From Chloroflexi bacterium CFX6 (GTDB taxonomy: Bacteria; Chloroflexota; Anaerolineae; Anaerolineales; Villigracilaceae), in assembly GCA_030263595.1 (NCBI GenBank), contig SZPG01000064.1:1-38372 (forward strand): DNA of 38,372 nucleotides, in the 5' to 3' direction. This document shows, piece by piece, positions 21,975 through 30,996 of this stretch. Position 1 is the first letter of the stretch. Each line of letters starts with the position of its first letter. Made by a program: the position numbers and the translations under genes. Under the pieces are notes generated by a model that saw nothing but the letters and a program-made list of their open reading frames with translations, searched no databases and was not told the DNA's origin.

Positions 21975-22688
21975 TTATTCCATGCCCAGGTAGGCTTTCT
22001 GGACGGTGGGATCTTTTTGCAGTTTTTCGGCGGCGTCGCTCAACACGATCTCGCCGGTTTGAAGCACGTAGCCGCGGTGTGCGATGCCAAGAGCCATGAG
22101 GGCGTTCTGTTCCACCAACAGAATGGTGACGCCCTCCCTGTTGATCTGCTGGATGGTGTCGAAGATGAGCTCGACCAATACCGGCGCGAGACCCATGGAC
22201 GGCTCGTCCATGAGCAGGACTCTGGGGCTTGCCATGAGCGCGCGTCCTGTGGCAAGCATTTGCTGTTCGCCTCCCGAAAGAGTCCCTGCAACCTGGGCGC
22301 GGCGTTCCTTCAAGCGAGGGAAGAGGGTGAACACCCTTTCCAGGTTCCTGTTGATCTGCTCCTTGTTGCTCAGGCTGAACGCGCCCATTTCAAGATTTTC
22401 CATGACGGTGAGGCGGGCGAATACGCCCCGTCCTTCCGGCACCATGGCAACGCCCTTATAGACGATCTCGTGCGCCATATAGCTGGCGAGGTCTTCGCCC
22501 TCGAGTTTGACGTGACCTTCTCTTGGCTTGAGCAAGCCGGAGATCGTCCGCAGGGTGGTCGTTTTTCCCGCGCCGTTCGCGCCGATCAGGGTGACGATCT
22601 CGCCTTTTTCCACTTTCAGCGAAACGCCCCTCAGCGCCTGGATGTTGCCGTAAAAGGTGTGAATGTTTTCGACTTCGAGTAGTGACAT
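21975..22688 (-). CDS. livF: Branched-chain amino acid ABC transporter, ATPase LivF
   Basis: A 237-residue ATPase that with LivG powers uptake on the cytoplasmic side. Walker A is GANGAGKTTT (about 33-42), the signature is LSGGEQQ (about 137-143), Walker B is VLLMDEPSMGL. The short length and the segment YMAHEIVYKGVAMVPEGRGVFARLTV are typical of LivF and distinguish it from LivG. The ATG at 22688 has GGAG 8 nt upstream. It lies 14 nt after livG and is the last gene of the operon, followed by a terminator. Confidence 0.96.
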   Translation of the reverse strand: MSLLEVENIHTFYGNIQALRGVSLKVEKGEIVTLIGANGAGKTTTLRTISGLLKPREGHVKLEGEDLASYMAHEIVYKGVAMVPEGRGVFARLTVMENLEMGAFSLSNKEQINRNLERVFTLFPRLKERRAQVAGTLSGGEQQMLATGRALMASPRVLLMDEPSMGLAPVLVELIFDTIQQINREGVTILLVEQNALMALGIAHRGYVLQTGEIVLSDAAEKLQKDPTVQKAYLGME

Positions 22689-22702
22689 GTCAGCGTCTCC
22701 GA

Positions 22703-23494
22703 CTATGCAGTTGCCTGAACGAGTCCGCTTGCGGCGCCGCGTCCAAGATAAGCCTCGATCACGTGCGGGTCGCGCTGGATCTCGGCCGGCGTGCCTTCCG
22801 CAATTTTTTCCCCAAAGTCCAGCACGCTGATCAGTTCAGAGACGCCCATCACCACGCGCATCTGGTGTTCGATCAGGAGAATGGTGATGCCGAGTTCGTC
22901 CCGCAGATGGCGGATGAAATTTACCATTTCGTGCGTTTCGCTGGGATTCATCCCGGCGGTCGGTTCGTCCAACAGCAATATTTTGGGTTTGCTGGCGAGA
23001 GCGCGGGCGATCTCGAGGCGGCGCTGTTCGCCGTAGGGGAGGTTTTTAGCCATCAGATCGCCCTTTCCCCTCAACCCAACGAACTGAAGGATGCGGCGGG
23101 CTTCCACCACAGCCTCCTGTTCCTCCCGCTGTGTGCGCGGATCACGGACAATGCCGCCGATCAACCCCGACTTCAGGTGTGGGTGCATGCCGACGAGGAT
23201 GTTTTCCACCGAGGTCATATTTTTGAAAAGGCGGATGTTTTGGTAGGTGCGGGATACGCCGAGGTGGGTGACCCGGTCGGGCGAAAGCCCGGTGATGTTG
23301 CGCTCATCGAGGAGGATCTCGCCTTCTTCCGGGTTGTAGAAGCCGGTTACGCAATTGAAGAAAGTGGTCTTGCCTGCGCCGTTCGGTCCGATGATGCTTT
23401 GGATGGCGTGTTCCTTGACTTCGATGTCTATCCTGCTCAATGCCACCAGGCCGCCGAAGCGTTTGGTGACGTTCTTTGCGGTGAGTAATGCCAT
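22703..23494 (-). CDS. livG: Branched-chain amino acid ABC transporter, ATPase LivG
   Basis: A 263-residue ATPase with Walker A GPNGAGKTTFFN, then TGFYNPEEGEILLDERNITGLSPDRVTHLGVSRTYQNIRLFKNMT, the LivG hallmark. The signature is LPYGEQRRLEIARAL (usual form LSYGxQRR), with Walker B ILLLDEPTAGMNP. After it HLRDELGITILLIEHQMRVVM carries the switch His. The ATG at 23494 has a strong AGGAGG site 7 nt upstream. It starts 9 nt after livM. It pairs with LivF to drive the LivH/LivM channel. Confidence 0.97.
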   Translation of the reverse strand: MALLTAKNVTKRFGGLVALSRIDIEVKEHAIQSIIGPNGAGKTTFFNCVTGFYNPEEGEILLDERNITGLSPDRVTHLGVSRTYQNIRLFKNMTSVENILVGMHPHLKSGLIGGIVRDPRTQREEQEAVVEARRILQFVGLRGKGDLMAKNLPYGEQRRLEIARALASKPKILLLDEPTAGMNPSETHEMVNFIRHLRDELGITILLIEHQMRVVMGVSELISVLDFGEKIAEGTPAEIQRDPHVIEAYLGRGAASGLVQATA

Positions 23495-23503
23495 GTTCTC
23501 CTC

Positions 23504-25174
23504 CTAGTCTGCTGACACAGCCGGGCTGTGTTCTTCCTCGTGGAGTTCGAGCCGCCGGCGTTCTTCGGGCCATAAACCTTCGGGCCTGGTCAGCATCATG
23601 GTCACGAGCAGCGCTCCGTAGACCAGGTAACGGAACTCGGCGAATTCGCGCAGCAATTCCGGCGCGGCGATCAACACCAGCGCGCCGACGAAGACTCCGG
23701 GGATCGAACCCATCCCGCCGATGATGATCAGGCTGAGAACGTTGATGGAAACCAGAAAGTTCATGCTGTGGGGGTAAACCGAGGTCAGTTTAGCGGCGAA
23801 GATCGTGCCTGCCAGCCCCGAGAACAATGCGCCTGTGGCGAAAGCGAGCAGTTTCGTGGTCACGTGGTTGATGCCCATGGCTTTTGCCACGTCCTCGTCT
23901 TCGCGCAGAGCCATCCACGAGCGGCCCAGACGCGAGTCCTTCAACCGCCAGGCGATGAAAGCCACGATCCCCAAGCCAGCCAGGAAGAGATAATAGAGTT
24001 CCTGCTGTGTGTTGAATACGAAGTCGCCGATGCGCGGCTGGGCGATGCGCTGGATGCCCTGCGTGCCTCCCAGCCAGGGGCGCAGCCAGTCGGAGAGAAC
24101 CAGGAGGCGCACGATCTCGCCGAATCCCAGCGTGACGATGGCGAGGTAGTCCCCGCGCAGCCTAAGCACCGGCAGACCGAGGATCACTCCGGCGATGAAG
24201 GAAGCGATGAGGGCGAACGGGAGGGCTTGCCACCAGGTCATGTTGAAGAAGCCGAGTTCCGGGGAGGTCATTACGCCCATGACATAGGCGCCGATGGCAA
24301 AGAACGCCACGTATCCCAGGTCCAGCAGCCCGGCGAAGCCCACCACGATGTTCAACCCCAAGCCCATCAGGATGTACATGGCGACGTTGTCGAGTATTTC
24401 GCTGAAGAAGATTCCCAGGATGGGGGGCAATAGGAGAAGAATGATTCCCGCCAGTCCCATCCGAAGCCAGCGGGCTGACGGCTTCGGGTTGTTGAAGAAA
24501 GTAACCGCATGAGGATCGGTCTTTCCCAATTGCCAGTATCGAATCCCGCCTATCAGGGCAATGAGGAGCGCCGCGCCTACCGGGGTGAGCCCGCTGACGG
24601 CAAAGAATTGCTTGATGATCGCCGCGAGGGGACCCCAGCGGAAGGATACGGTGACGATCAAATCGCGCAGCAAGCCGATCAGGAAGACCCATAATGCCGT
24701 CTGGATGAGGGTGCTCCGCGCCCGTTCGGGAAGCAGGATGACACCGGCGGCAAGCGCGCCAAGGAGCAATCCCGCGACCGGTAAAAGCAGCGCTCCAATT
24801 CCGGCGCCCTGGTTGAAGGTCAGGGTGCCGTAGAGTTGCGGCGAGGCGTTGATGAACATGACGCGTAAATTGACGACGCTTCCGATCAACACCAGCGCCG
24901 CAATGACCGCCCCGCCTGTCAAGCCAGAAAGCGCGCCTATCTGCAACAATCGGGAGGGAGGCATATTATGATCGAAGCGCCGAAGAGTCGTATACGCGAG
25001 GAATAGAACGGGCGCCAGGAACATGAACTGTCCCATGGTGAACACACCGCTCACAATATATCGTCCGCTGAAGGCGGAGACCATGCCGACCAGCGCCAAC
25101 AACACTGCGATCGCGCCGCCCAACAAACCGGATTGAAAGGCTTGCTTCCAGGGGAAATTCGATGTGGTTCGCAT
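23504..25174 (-). CDS. livM: Branched-chain amino acid ABC transporter, permease LivM, with a long N-terminal extension
   Basis: A 556-residue membrane permease; usual LivM proteins have about 300-420. The conserved part begins near residue 235 (LLLLPPILGIFFSEILDNVAMYILMGLGLNIVVGFAGLLDLGYVAFFAIGAY). It continues with LRGDYLAIVTLGFGEIVRLL (the loop that meets the ATPase) and GKAMGINHVTTKLLAFATGALFSGLAGTIFA. The first 230 residues hold about six further membrane helices (for example 18-40, 45-65, 88-106, 128-150, 158-180, 198-215) with no motif known to me. The ATG at 25174 has AGGAGG 7 nt upstream. It lies 12 nt after livH. LivM and LivH form the channel. Confidence 0.93.
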   Translation of the reverse strand: MRTTSNFPWKQAFQSGLLGGAIAVLLALVGMVSAFSGRYIVSGVFTMGQFMFLAPVLFLAYTTLRRFDHNMPPSRLLQIGALSGLTGGAVIAALVLIGSVVNLRVMFINASPQLYGTLTFNQGAGIGALLLPVAGLLLGALAAGVILLPERARSTLIQTALWVFLIGLLRDLIVTVSFRWGPLAAIIKQFFAVSGLTPVGAALLIALIGGIRYWQLGKTDPHAVTFFNNPKPSARWLRMGLAGIILLLLPPILGIFFSEILDNVAMYILMGLGLNIVVGFAGLLDLGYVAFFAIGAYVMGVMTSPELGFFNMTWWQALPFALIASFIAGVILGLPVLRLRGDYLAIVTLGFGEIVRLLVLSDWLRPWLGGTQGIQRIAQPRIGDFVFNTQQELYYLFLAGLGIVAFIAWRLKDSRLGRSWMALREDEDVAKAMGINHVTTKLLAFATGALFSGLAGTIFAAKLTSVYPHSMNFLVSINVLSLIIIGGMGSIPGVFVGALVLIAAPELLREFAEFRYLVYGALLVTMMLTRPEGLWPEERRRLELHEEEHSPAVSAD

Positions 25175-25186
25175 CTCTCTGCCTCC

Positions 25187-26248
25187 TTAAGCCTTTGTTT
25201 GCGTCAACCGCTCGCCCAGGATGCCGGATGGACGGAAGATCAGGATGAAAACGAGGATGGTGAAGGCGATGGCGTCCTTCAACTGACCGGCGGCTGGAAC
25301 CCCCAGACCATCGAGGAACAGGTTGGGTCCAATGGATTCGAGCAGACCCAGCACCATGGCGCCCAGGAAGGCGCCGGGAACGTTCCCGATGCCGCCCAAG
25401 ACCGCGGCGGTAAACGCCTTGAGTCCGGGGAAGAAGCCCATGAAGAAATTCGCCACCGGGAACAACAGGAGATACAGGATGCCGGCGACGCCGGCTGATG
25501 CGCCCCCCAGCGCAAACGTGCTTGCGATGACCCTGTCCACGTTGATGCCCATCAGCGCCGCGACTTCCTTGTCTTCGGAGACCGACCGCATGGCTTTGCC
25601 GAGTTTGGTGTATTGCACGATCCCATACAGGATCAACATCATGATGACGGCGCCGAGGATGGCGGCGGCTTGCGTTTTGAAAATGCGGACGCTGCCGAGC
25701 ATCCACACCCCCTTGAAGATTTCCATCTCCGGGTAGGCTTTCAAGCCGGAGCCGTACAGACCGCGGAACGTATATTGCAGGAAGAACGACGCCCCGATCG
25801 CGGTGATCAACGGAACCAGACGTGGGGCGCCGCGCAAGGGACGATAGGCAACGCGCTCGAGCAAAATGGCGATCGAAGATGATACAGCCGCGGCGACCGC
25901 CATCACGATCAACAAACTCAACCAGGGATACCGGTTCCACCAGCCTATTGCGATGAGCGCCTGCGCCGCAAAGGTCGCGGTAAACGGTCCGCTCATAAAG
26001 ACTTCGCTGTGGGCGAAATTGATCATCCGCAAAATGCCGTAAACCAGCGTATACCCCAGCGCGATCAGGGCGTAAACGCCGCCCAGGGCAAGGCCGGAAA
26101 TGGTGAGATCAATCCAGGTCGCCGTGGAATACTTCCCTATCCCAAGCGTGACAATTGATCCCCAGACGACGCCGGTCAGGATCAATATGCCAACCCCCCA
26201 TACGATAACGTCTGTTAACGTGATTCGTTGTATCCAGTTCCGAATCAT
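25187..26248 (-). CDS. livH: Branched-chain amino acid ABC transporter, permease LivH
   Basis: A 353-residue permease with about eight membrane helices. Hallmarks are LTISGLALGGVYALIALGYTLVYGILRMINFAHSEVFMSG near the start, YRPLRGAPRLVPLITAIGASFFLQ in the middle, GKAMRSVSEDKEVAALMGINVDRVIASTFALGGASAGVAG (the ATPase coupling loop) and GGIGNVPGAFLGAMVLGLLE. The ATG at 26248 with GGAGAGAG upstream is preferred over a longer reading that begins inside the spacer. The gene lies 265 nt downstream of livJ, with a strong hairpin between, and 12 nt before livM. Confidence 0.95.
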   Translation of the reverse strand: MIRNWIQRITLTDVIVWGVGILILTGVVWGSIVTLGIGKYSTATWIDLTISGLALGGVYALIALGYTLVYGILRMINFAHSEVFMSGPFTATFAAQALIAIGWWNRYPWLSLLIVMAVAAAVSSSIAILLERVAYRPLRGAPRLVPLITAIGASFFLQYTFRGLYGSGLKAYPEMEIFKGVWMLGSVRIFKTQAAAILGAVIMMLILYGIVQYTKLGKAMRSVSEDKEVAALMGINVDRVIASTFALGGASAGVAGILYLLLFPVANFFMGFFPGLKAFTAAVLGGIGNVPGAFLGAMVLGLLESIGPNLFLDGLGVPAAGQLKDAIAFTILVFILIFRPSGILGERLTQTKA

Positions 26249-26457
26249 GATCTCTCTCCTTCGCCCGGCGGCGGATTTGATTTCGGCGAACCGCGCAACC
26301 GGGGCAGGTTGGAATCTCGAAACGCGCATTACACGCGCGGGGAATGATTATCGAAATAAATGAGTCCGAAAATAAGGATCGGTGCGGGCATGCCTCGCGA
26401 AAAAGCCGGCGCGCCCCGCTCGACGATGCGTTTCAATCCTGTCGGTCATTCTTTCAA

Positions 26458-26491
26458 TAATAAGGGGCGAGATATCTCTCGCCCCTTATTA
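26458..26491 (-). terminator. Stem-loop between livJ and livH, probably partial terminator or RNA stabiliser
   Basis: Perfect 15-bp arms (TAATAAGGGGCGAGA and its complement) surround a 4-nt loop 22 nt after the livJ stop. A TTATTATTGAAAG tail follows. Such a hairpin would allow much more binding protein than permease and ATPase to be made. Confidence 0.7.
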
Positions 26492-26513
26492 ACTGTTTGT
26501 GTTCGCTGGACTA

Positions 26514-27737
26514 CTAGGGCCAGATTCTTTCGGGCGGGTATTCGCCGACGTGATATTCATAGACGGCGATCTTGGGATCCGCGCAGTCACCGGTGGGGCT
26601 GCAGGTCAGGTTGCCGGTCAGGGCGGGGAAGTTGGCGATGGCGTACATGGCATCGCGCAAAGCCTGGCGCGGAATGTGGAGCGTGCCATCTTCATCCTGC
26701 ACGGCAGCCTTTTCGATGGCGGCGAAGACGAGCATCGCCGCGTCGTGCGCATGGGCATGGAAGATGCTGATCGGGTCCGTTCCGAACAATTCGTTGTACT
26801 TGGGAACGAAGACAGCCTGATAGTCCGCTCCAAAAGCCGCCAGATCCGGGCTGGAAACGAACATCCCTTCGACGGCCTCGCCTGCGCCCTCGACCGTATC
26901 AGGCGAGAACAAGCCATCCGCGCCCATCAGGTAGACGTTTTCAAGACCGGCGGTTTCCTTTACCTGCCGCGTGATCAGGCTGCCCGCCTTGATGAAGATC
27001 GGGTAGTAGATGAACTCGGGGCTGGTCGCCGCGATGTTGTTCAACTGGGTTTTGAAGTCGGTGCCGTTCGGGTCAACCGCTTCCTGGGCAGTGATGGTGC
27101 CGCCCAATTCTACGAATGCGTCGGCGAACACTTCCTGCAATTTTTCGGCGTACAGAGAACCGTCGTGGATGGTGGCTGCCTGGGTCACGCCCAATTCATT
27201 GAAGGCGAATTCAGCCGCAGCCTTGCCCTGCACGAGGTCGCTGTGAGCGGTGCGGAAGTAACCGGCGTGCTGGTTCTCATTGCCTTCCAGGGTCAGATCG
27301 GGAGCCGTATTGGACGGCGAAATGACCACAAAGTTGGCGGGGTCAGAGGTCAGCAGCGGAACCGCCACGCGCGCCGCGCTGGAACAGGACGTACCGATCA
27401 CAGCCACGATGGTCGGATCGGCAGCAAGTTTCGTGCCGGCTGCCTGTCCGCCCTCGGCTGAACAACCTTCGTCCTCACCGGTTAACCTGACATCATGACC
27501 GAGAACTTGACCCTTCAATGCGATGGCGACGTCAATGCCGTTGCGCGAGTCGACGCCCAAAGTCTCATCGGGACCCGAGATCACGAGCGCGTACGCAATG
27601 TGGATCGGCTCGCCGGGGGCAACGTCAACGCAGCCCAGCGGGTCGGTGCATTCGTACGCGGGCCCGCCGCCGCAAGCCGCAAGGACCATGCTGGCAACCA
27701 CGAGAAGCGCCAGCGGAGCGAATATTCGCTTAATCAT
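26514..27737 (-). CDS. livJ: Branched-chain amino acid ABC transporter, substrate-binding lipoprotein LivJ
   Basis: A 407-residue periplasmic-type binding protein. The signal peptide ends SMVLAAC (lipobox, Cys22), so it is lipid-anchored at the outer face. The body is a type I binding fold of the Peripla_BP_6 family: EPIHIAYALVISGPDETLGVDSRNGIDVAI, then EGCSAEGGQAAGTKLAADPTIVAVIGTSCSSAARVAVPLL, VVISPSNTAPDL, YFRTAHSDLVQGKAAAEFAFNELG. Possible disulfide cysteines are seen (DEGCS, GTSCS, TCSPTGDC). It hands amino acids to LivHM. The ligand range cannot be fixed from the sequence. The ATG at 27737 has GGAGGAGG 6 nt upstream. The gene has a 195-nt leader. Confidence 0.94.
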   Translation of the reverse strand: MIKRIFAPLALLVVASMVLAACGGGPAYECTDPLGCVDVAPGEPIHIAYALVISGPDETLGVDSRNGIDVAIALKGQVLGHDVRLTGEDEGCSAEGGQAAGTKLAADPTIVAVIGTSCSSAARVAVPLLTSDPANFVVISPSNTAPDLTLEGNENQHAGYFRTAHSDLVQGKAAAEFAFNELGVTQAATIHDGSLYAEKLQEVFADAFVELGGTITAQEAVDPNGTDFKTQLNNIAATSPEFIYYPIFIKAGSLITRQVKETAGLENVYLMGADGLFSPDTVEGAGEAVEGMFVSSPDLAAFGADYQAVFVPKYNELFGTDPISIFHAHAHDAAMLVFAAIEKAAVQDEDGTLHIPRQALRDAMYAIANFPALTGNLTCSPTGDCADPKIAVYEYHVGEYPPERIWP

Positions 27738-27967
27738 TCTTCCTCCTCCAGGATTATTAGGTGATCGTGAAAATCTCCCGCCATGAGGCGGGTTGGACGT
27801 TGCAGGCTGACAACGCTCTTCTTTATGTCGGCATCACCTCCTTCGGCTGGGAATGACCAACTGCCAATTTGACAAAGAGCCGGAGAACATCCCCCCTGCG
27901 GGTGCGAAATTCTCACGGCTGCTTATCATTGATTTCTAATGGTACGTGAAATTCCACCGGGGGTCAA
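27738..27967 (-). promoter_or_regulatory. livJ promoter and long structured leader
   Basis: The promoter on the minus strand is TTGACC (27962-27967), 17 nt, then TACCAT (27939-27944), which would start a leader of about 195 nt. The leader can fold: GCTCTTTGTC can pair with GACA...AAGAGC, an inner GGCA with TGCC, and GTTGG with CCAGC, followed by CGTTG/CAACG and a GC-rich hairpin CCCGCC/GGCGGG (27777-27792) that is followed by AGATTTT. The last one resembles a terminator or a block to the ribosome site. No known riboswitch class was recognised. Confidence 0.45.
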
Positions 27968-27988
27968 GTAGTAATCTGACTCGAATTT

Positions 27989-28486
27989 CTAATCCTGCGA
28001 CCTGTACAACAATTGTTCCCGAATTCGCAGGTCCGTGTTGCGGATCTTCATCGCCAGGTCCGCCGCCAGGTTATACATGAGACGGTATCCGAGTTGCGGA
28101 TACGTGTCGCACAGCATGATCAACTTGTCGCGCGGGATGATGAGGAGGCGGGTGTCCTTTTGCGCCGCGCGCGCCGAGGCGGAACGCAATCCTTCGTCCA
28201 CGAGCGCGATCTCCCCAAAAGACTGCCCGCGCCGCATGGTGGCGATCACCCGGTTCTCCACGCCTCCCTCCAACGCGCCGACGAGCGAAGGATCCACGAC
28301 GATATCCACCTCCCCCTGGACGATCACGTACAACTCCTTGCTCCCGCTGTTCTCCTCGAAGATCAGATCGTCTTTTTGATACGTCGTTTCCCGGCAGATG
28401 TTCGCGACCAGTTCCAATTGCGTGGGGGTGAACTGATAGAAAATGTCGCATTGCTTCAGGAAATTTACAATGGATGCAGTTGTCAC
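27989..28486 (-). CDS. Cyclic-nucleotide-binding domain protein without DNA-binding domain
   Basis: A 165-residue protein starting at GTG 28486 with GGAGG 5 nt upstream; a longer reading lacks a ribosome site. It is one CRP-like sensor domain: FLKQCDIFYQFTPTQLELVANICRETTYQKDDLIFEENS, ELYVIVQGEVDIVVDPS, then the phosphate-binding cassette FGEIALVDEGLRSASARA (Glu and Arg present), and C-terminal helices. There is no helix-turn-helix, so it is not a CRP/FNR transcription factor. It may act by binding a partner protein, or sense a nucleotide. It is flanked by the liv promoter and by an M23 gene 66 nt upstream. Confidence 0.85.
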   Translation of the reverse strand: MTTASIVNFLKQCDIFYQFTPTQLELVANICRETTYQKDDLIFEENSGSKELYVIVQGEVDIVVDPSLVGALEGGVENRVIATMRRGQSFGEIALVDEGLRSASARAAQKDTRLLIIPRDKLIMLCDTYPQLGYRLMYNLAADLAMKIRNTDLRIREQLLYRSQD

Positions 28487-28551
28487 AGGCGCCTCCGGGT
28501 ATGTTGTTGACAGTGTAGCATAAAGAGGAATGGAGCGCAAACGCCTCGTTC

Positions 28552-29943
28552 TTAAGGGTAGGCTTGGTCCAGCCAATCGAGCGGATCCACCTGGACGCCG
28601 TTCACCCACACCTCCCAATGCAGGTGCGGACCCGTCACGCGTCCGGTGCCTCCCACCAACCCGATTACCTGTCCCTGCCCCACCATCTCCCCTGCGCTGA
28701 CGTGGATCTCCGATTGATGCCAGAAACCGCTGTAAACCCCCCAGCCGTGATCTATGATCGTCGCGTTCCCGCGCACCGTCAATGGACCGGCAAACACGAC
28801 GCGCCCCGGCGCCGGCGCGGAGATCTGCAATCCTTCTCCGCCGCAGAAATCCAGCCCGGTGTGAAACCCTGGAACCTCGATATCGGAGTTGACGACTTTA
28901 TAGGTGCGGCGGGTTCCGTAGCGGGAGGTGAAACAATCCGTGTATACGGCCGGGGAGGTGAAAATTCCCTCCCAATATCGTGCGGCGGTGGAGGGCGCGG
29001 TAAGCGAAAGGATATTTTGGAGTTCGGCTTCGTTCACGACCGGGTCGAGCGTGCTGGGGTCGTTGAGTGGAATATCCTCGCTCAAATATCCGCCATCAGC
29101 CACCAACGCCATCTGTTCGAAGGATTGCCGCGTCCCGTCCGGCAGGGTCGCCTCCAATCGCAATGGGTACACGCCCGGTTTCAACAGGGCGTGTATGCCT
29201 TGCAGCGCGACCTGCCCTCCATCCGCCGGGAAAAAGTGCAGGGAATGATCCGCCAAAACTCCCGAAACCGCATATCCATCCTTCACCTGCACGCGCACGA
29301 CCTCCGTGGATCCCTGCACCATCGGCAATGGCTCGACGCTGGCGCTCAGAAACGCGGAGGGCAGTCCCGCGCCTCCCTCGTCGTTCCCGGTGGGGGAGTA
29401 GAGGATATCGCCGGGCAACGCGCTCCACGTGCCGCCAAGCCTGTTGATGGAGGCGAGGCTCCACGGGTCGCTTCCCTGTTTGATCGCAAGTTCGAGCAGG
29501 GATTCGCCCGCGCCCGCGCTCGCGCGCGAACGATATTGCGCCTGTCCCTCCTGTACGGGGACGATCACGCTGACGCCCACGTACAGTTCGGTCGGGCTGA
29601 CGAGGCGGTTGAGTTTGATCAACTGCGCGTCGGGGACCTGCGTGCGGCGGCTGAGGCTGCGAAGCGAATCGCCAAGCGGGACGATCTCCGTTTCGAGGAC
29701 GCCTGTCACGCCTTCCAGTCCGGGGATGACGATCTGTTGTCCCTGGCTTAGGAAGTTCGGGTCAATGGATGGGTTCGCGGCGACCAGGTCGGCAAGCGAG
29801 ACGTTGAAGCGCACGGCGATGAAGGATAGCGTATCGCCGGGTTGTACGATGTATACGGGTCCGCTCGATTGCGCGGCGGCGGGTCGCGGGATCGAAGAGG
29901 CTGCCAGCGCCAAAAGCAGGATGAGTGTAATTCGCTTAAACAT
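28552..29943 (-). CDS. LysM and M23-family peptidase (peptidoglycan hydrolase)
   Basis: A 463-residue exported protein. Residues 1-24 form a signal peptide (MFKRITLILLLALAASSIPRPAAAQ). A LysM domain follows (about 29-75, YIVQPGDTLSFIAVRFNVSLADLVAANP), then two weaker LysM-like modules (about 84-130 and 143-184), a beta-rich linker region, and an M23 domain at the end. The zinc ligands are visible: HTGLD (H361, D365) and HLH (H440, H442). The family cuts cross-bridges in peptidoglycan or controls amidases. The ATG at 29943 overlaps the stop of the DUF192 gene by 8 nt (ATGTTTAA), so translation is coupled. No other ribosome site is seen. Confidence 0.92.
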   Translation of the reverse strand: MFKRITLILLLALAASSIPRPAAAQSSGPVYIVQPGDTLSFIAVRFNVSLADLVAANPSIDPNFLSQGQQIVIPGLEGVTGVLETEIVPLGDSLRSLSRRTQVPDAQLIKLNRLVSPTELYVGVSVIVPVQEGQAQYRSRASAGAGESLLELAIKQGSDPWSLASINRLGGTWSALPGDILYSPTGNDEGGAGLPSAFLSASVEPLPMVQGSTEVVRVQVKDGYAVSGVLADHSLHFFPADGGQVALQGIHALLKPGVYPLRLEATLPDGTRQSFEQMALVADGGYLSEDIPLNDPSTLDPVVNEAELQNILSLTAPSTAARYWEGIFTSPAVYTDCFTSRYGTRRTYKVVNSDIEVPGFHTGLDFCGGEGLQISAPAPGRVVFAGPLTVRGNATIIDHGWGVYSGFWHQSEIHVSAGEMVGQGQVIGLVGGTGRVTGPHLHWEVWVNGVQVDPLDWLDQAYP

Positions 29944-30313
29944 CTTTGAATTGAACGATGTCCCCGATTTCGTATTCCGTCCATCGTTCGGGGTGGATTT
30001 CGAGGACGTACCTTGCGGGTTGTTTCGAGAAGTAAGCCGGGCGCCAGGGCTTCGCAAGGACCTTGTCCACCACCTGCATCTTCGCGTCGATCCAGACGAC
30101 CGCCAGATCGAAAGGCACGAAAAGCATGTGGATGGAGGAGTCGAGGCGTGAATCACGCCTCCCAACGAGGAGCAAACCTTCGTCACGCGCGAGGCGGGCG
30201 CGGAAGGTGAATCCGCGCAATTGGGAGAGGAAGGTGTCGCAATAGCGGATGCGCGCCGGGTCGTGAATCGTCTTGTTTTGGTTTTCCACGATGATCTGTC
30301 TGGGCATGGTCAT
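29936..30313 (-). CDS. DUF192 domain protein
   Basis: A 125-residue protein of COG1430/DUF192. Family marks are CDTFLSQLRGFTFRARLARDEGLLLV, SSIHMLFVPFDLAVVWIDAKMQVVDKVLAKPWRPAYFSKQPARYVLEIHPERWTEYEIGDIVQF. The conserved IHMLFVPFDLAVVWID strand pair and the final beta hairpin fit well. The function of DUF192 is not known; many members are exported, but no signal peptide is present here. Two close start codons exist (30313 and 30307), both with a poor ribosome site. It overlaps the M23 gene by 8 nt, so the two work from one message. Confidence 0.88.
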   Translation of the reverse strand: MTMPRQIIVENQNKTIHDPARIRYCDTFLSQLRGFTFRARLARDEGLLLVGRRDSRLDSSIHMLFVPFDLAVVWIDAKMQVVDKVLAKPWRPAYFSKQPARYVLEIHPERWTEYEIGDIVQFKDV

Positions 30314-30318
30314 TCGAA

Positions 30319-30348
30319 AACGAGGCGATCTATTGGGATCGCCTCGTT
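30319..30348 (-). terminator. Rho-independent terminator of the response regulator gene
   Basis: Perfect 12-bp arms (AACGAGGCGATC and complement) surround a 6-nt loop directly after the response-regulator stop, with TTTTCG on the minus strand. The start of the DUF192 gene lies just behind it. Confidence 0.8.
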
Positions 30349-30351
30349 GGG

Positions 30352-30738
<387 letters not shown>

Positions 30739-30967
30739 GTAAGTATCCGTTTGAAGTTTACCATAAAGTGAAAGCATGGATGAAAGACGATAATTGCCCG
30801 CGTGGCATCGAGTGGTTTGCCCGCCCACGACATTGGCTGTCCGGGGATGTGGCTCCGGCAGTAAGAGGCGGGAGGGTTTTCGCGTCCGAAAATCGGCGGC
30901 GCAACAGGCTGTATTAGAGAAGTATATAAAAGTCATAAGCGGTCTATTCCTGTACGTTCCCTGTTGG
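30739..30967. other. Divergent spacer between the response regulator and ftsH
   Basis: This stretch holds no credible gene. It must contain the response-regulator promoter. AT-rich segments with TATATA (30933 region) are seen, but no clear -35/-10 pair on the minus strand. Confidence 0.5.
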
Positions 30968-30992
30968 TATAATCCACTTGAAATTTCGGAGG
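30968..30992 (+). promoter_or_regulatory. ftsH: -10 box and ribosome site of ftsH
   Basis: TATAAT (30968-30973) is followed by CGGAGG (30987-30992), 4 nt before the GTG start at 30997, which decides this start. Confidence 0.65.
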
Positions 30993-30996
30993 CATA

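Noticed and set aside
27800..27840. Tiny ORF (Met-Pro-Thr) behind AAGGAGGTG in the livJ leader
   Set aside because: The start codon is too close to the ribosome site and three codons give no testable product; it is better explained as part of the leader structure.
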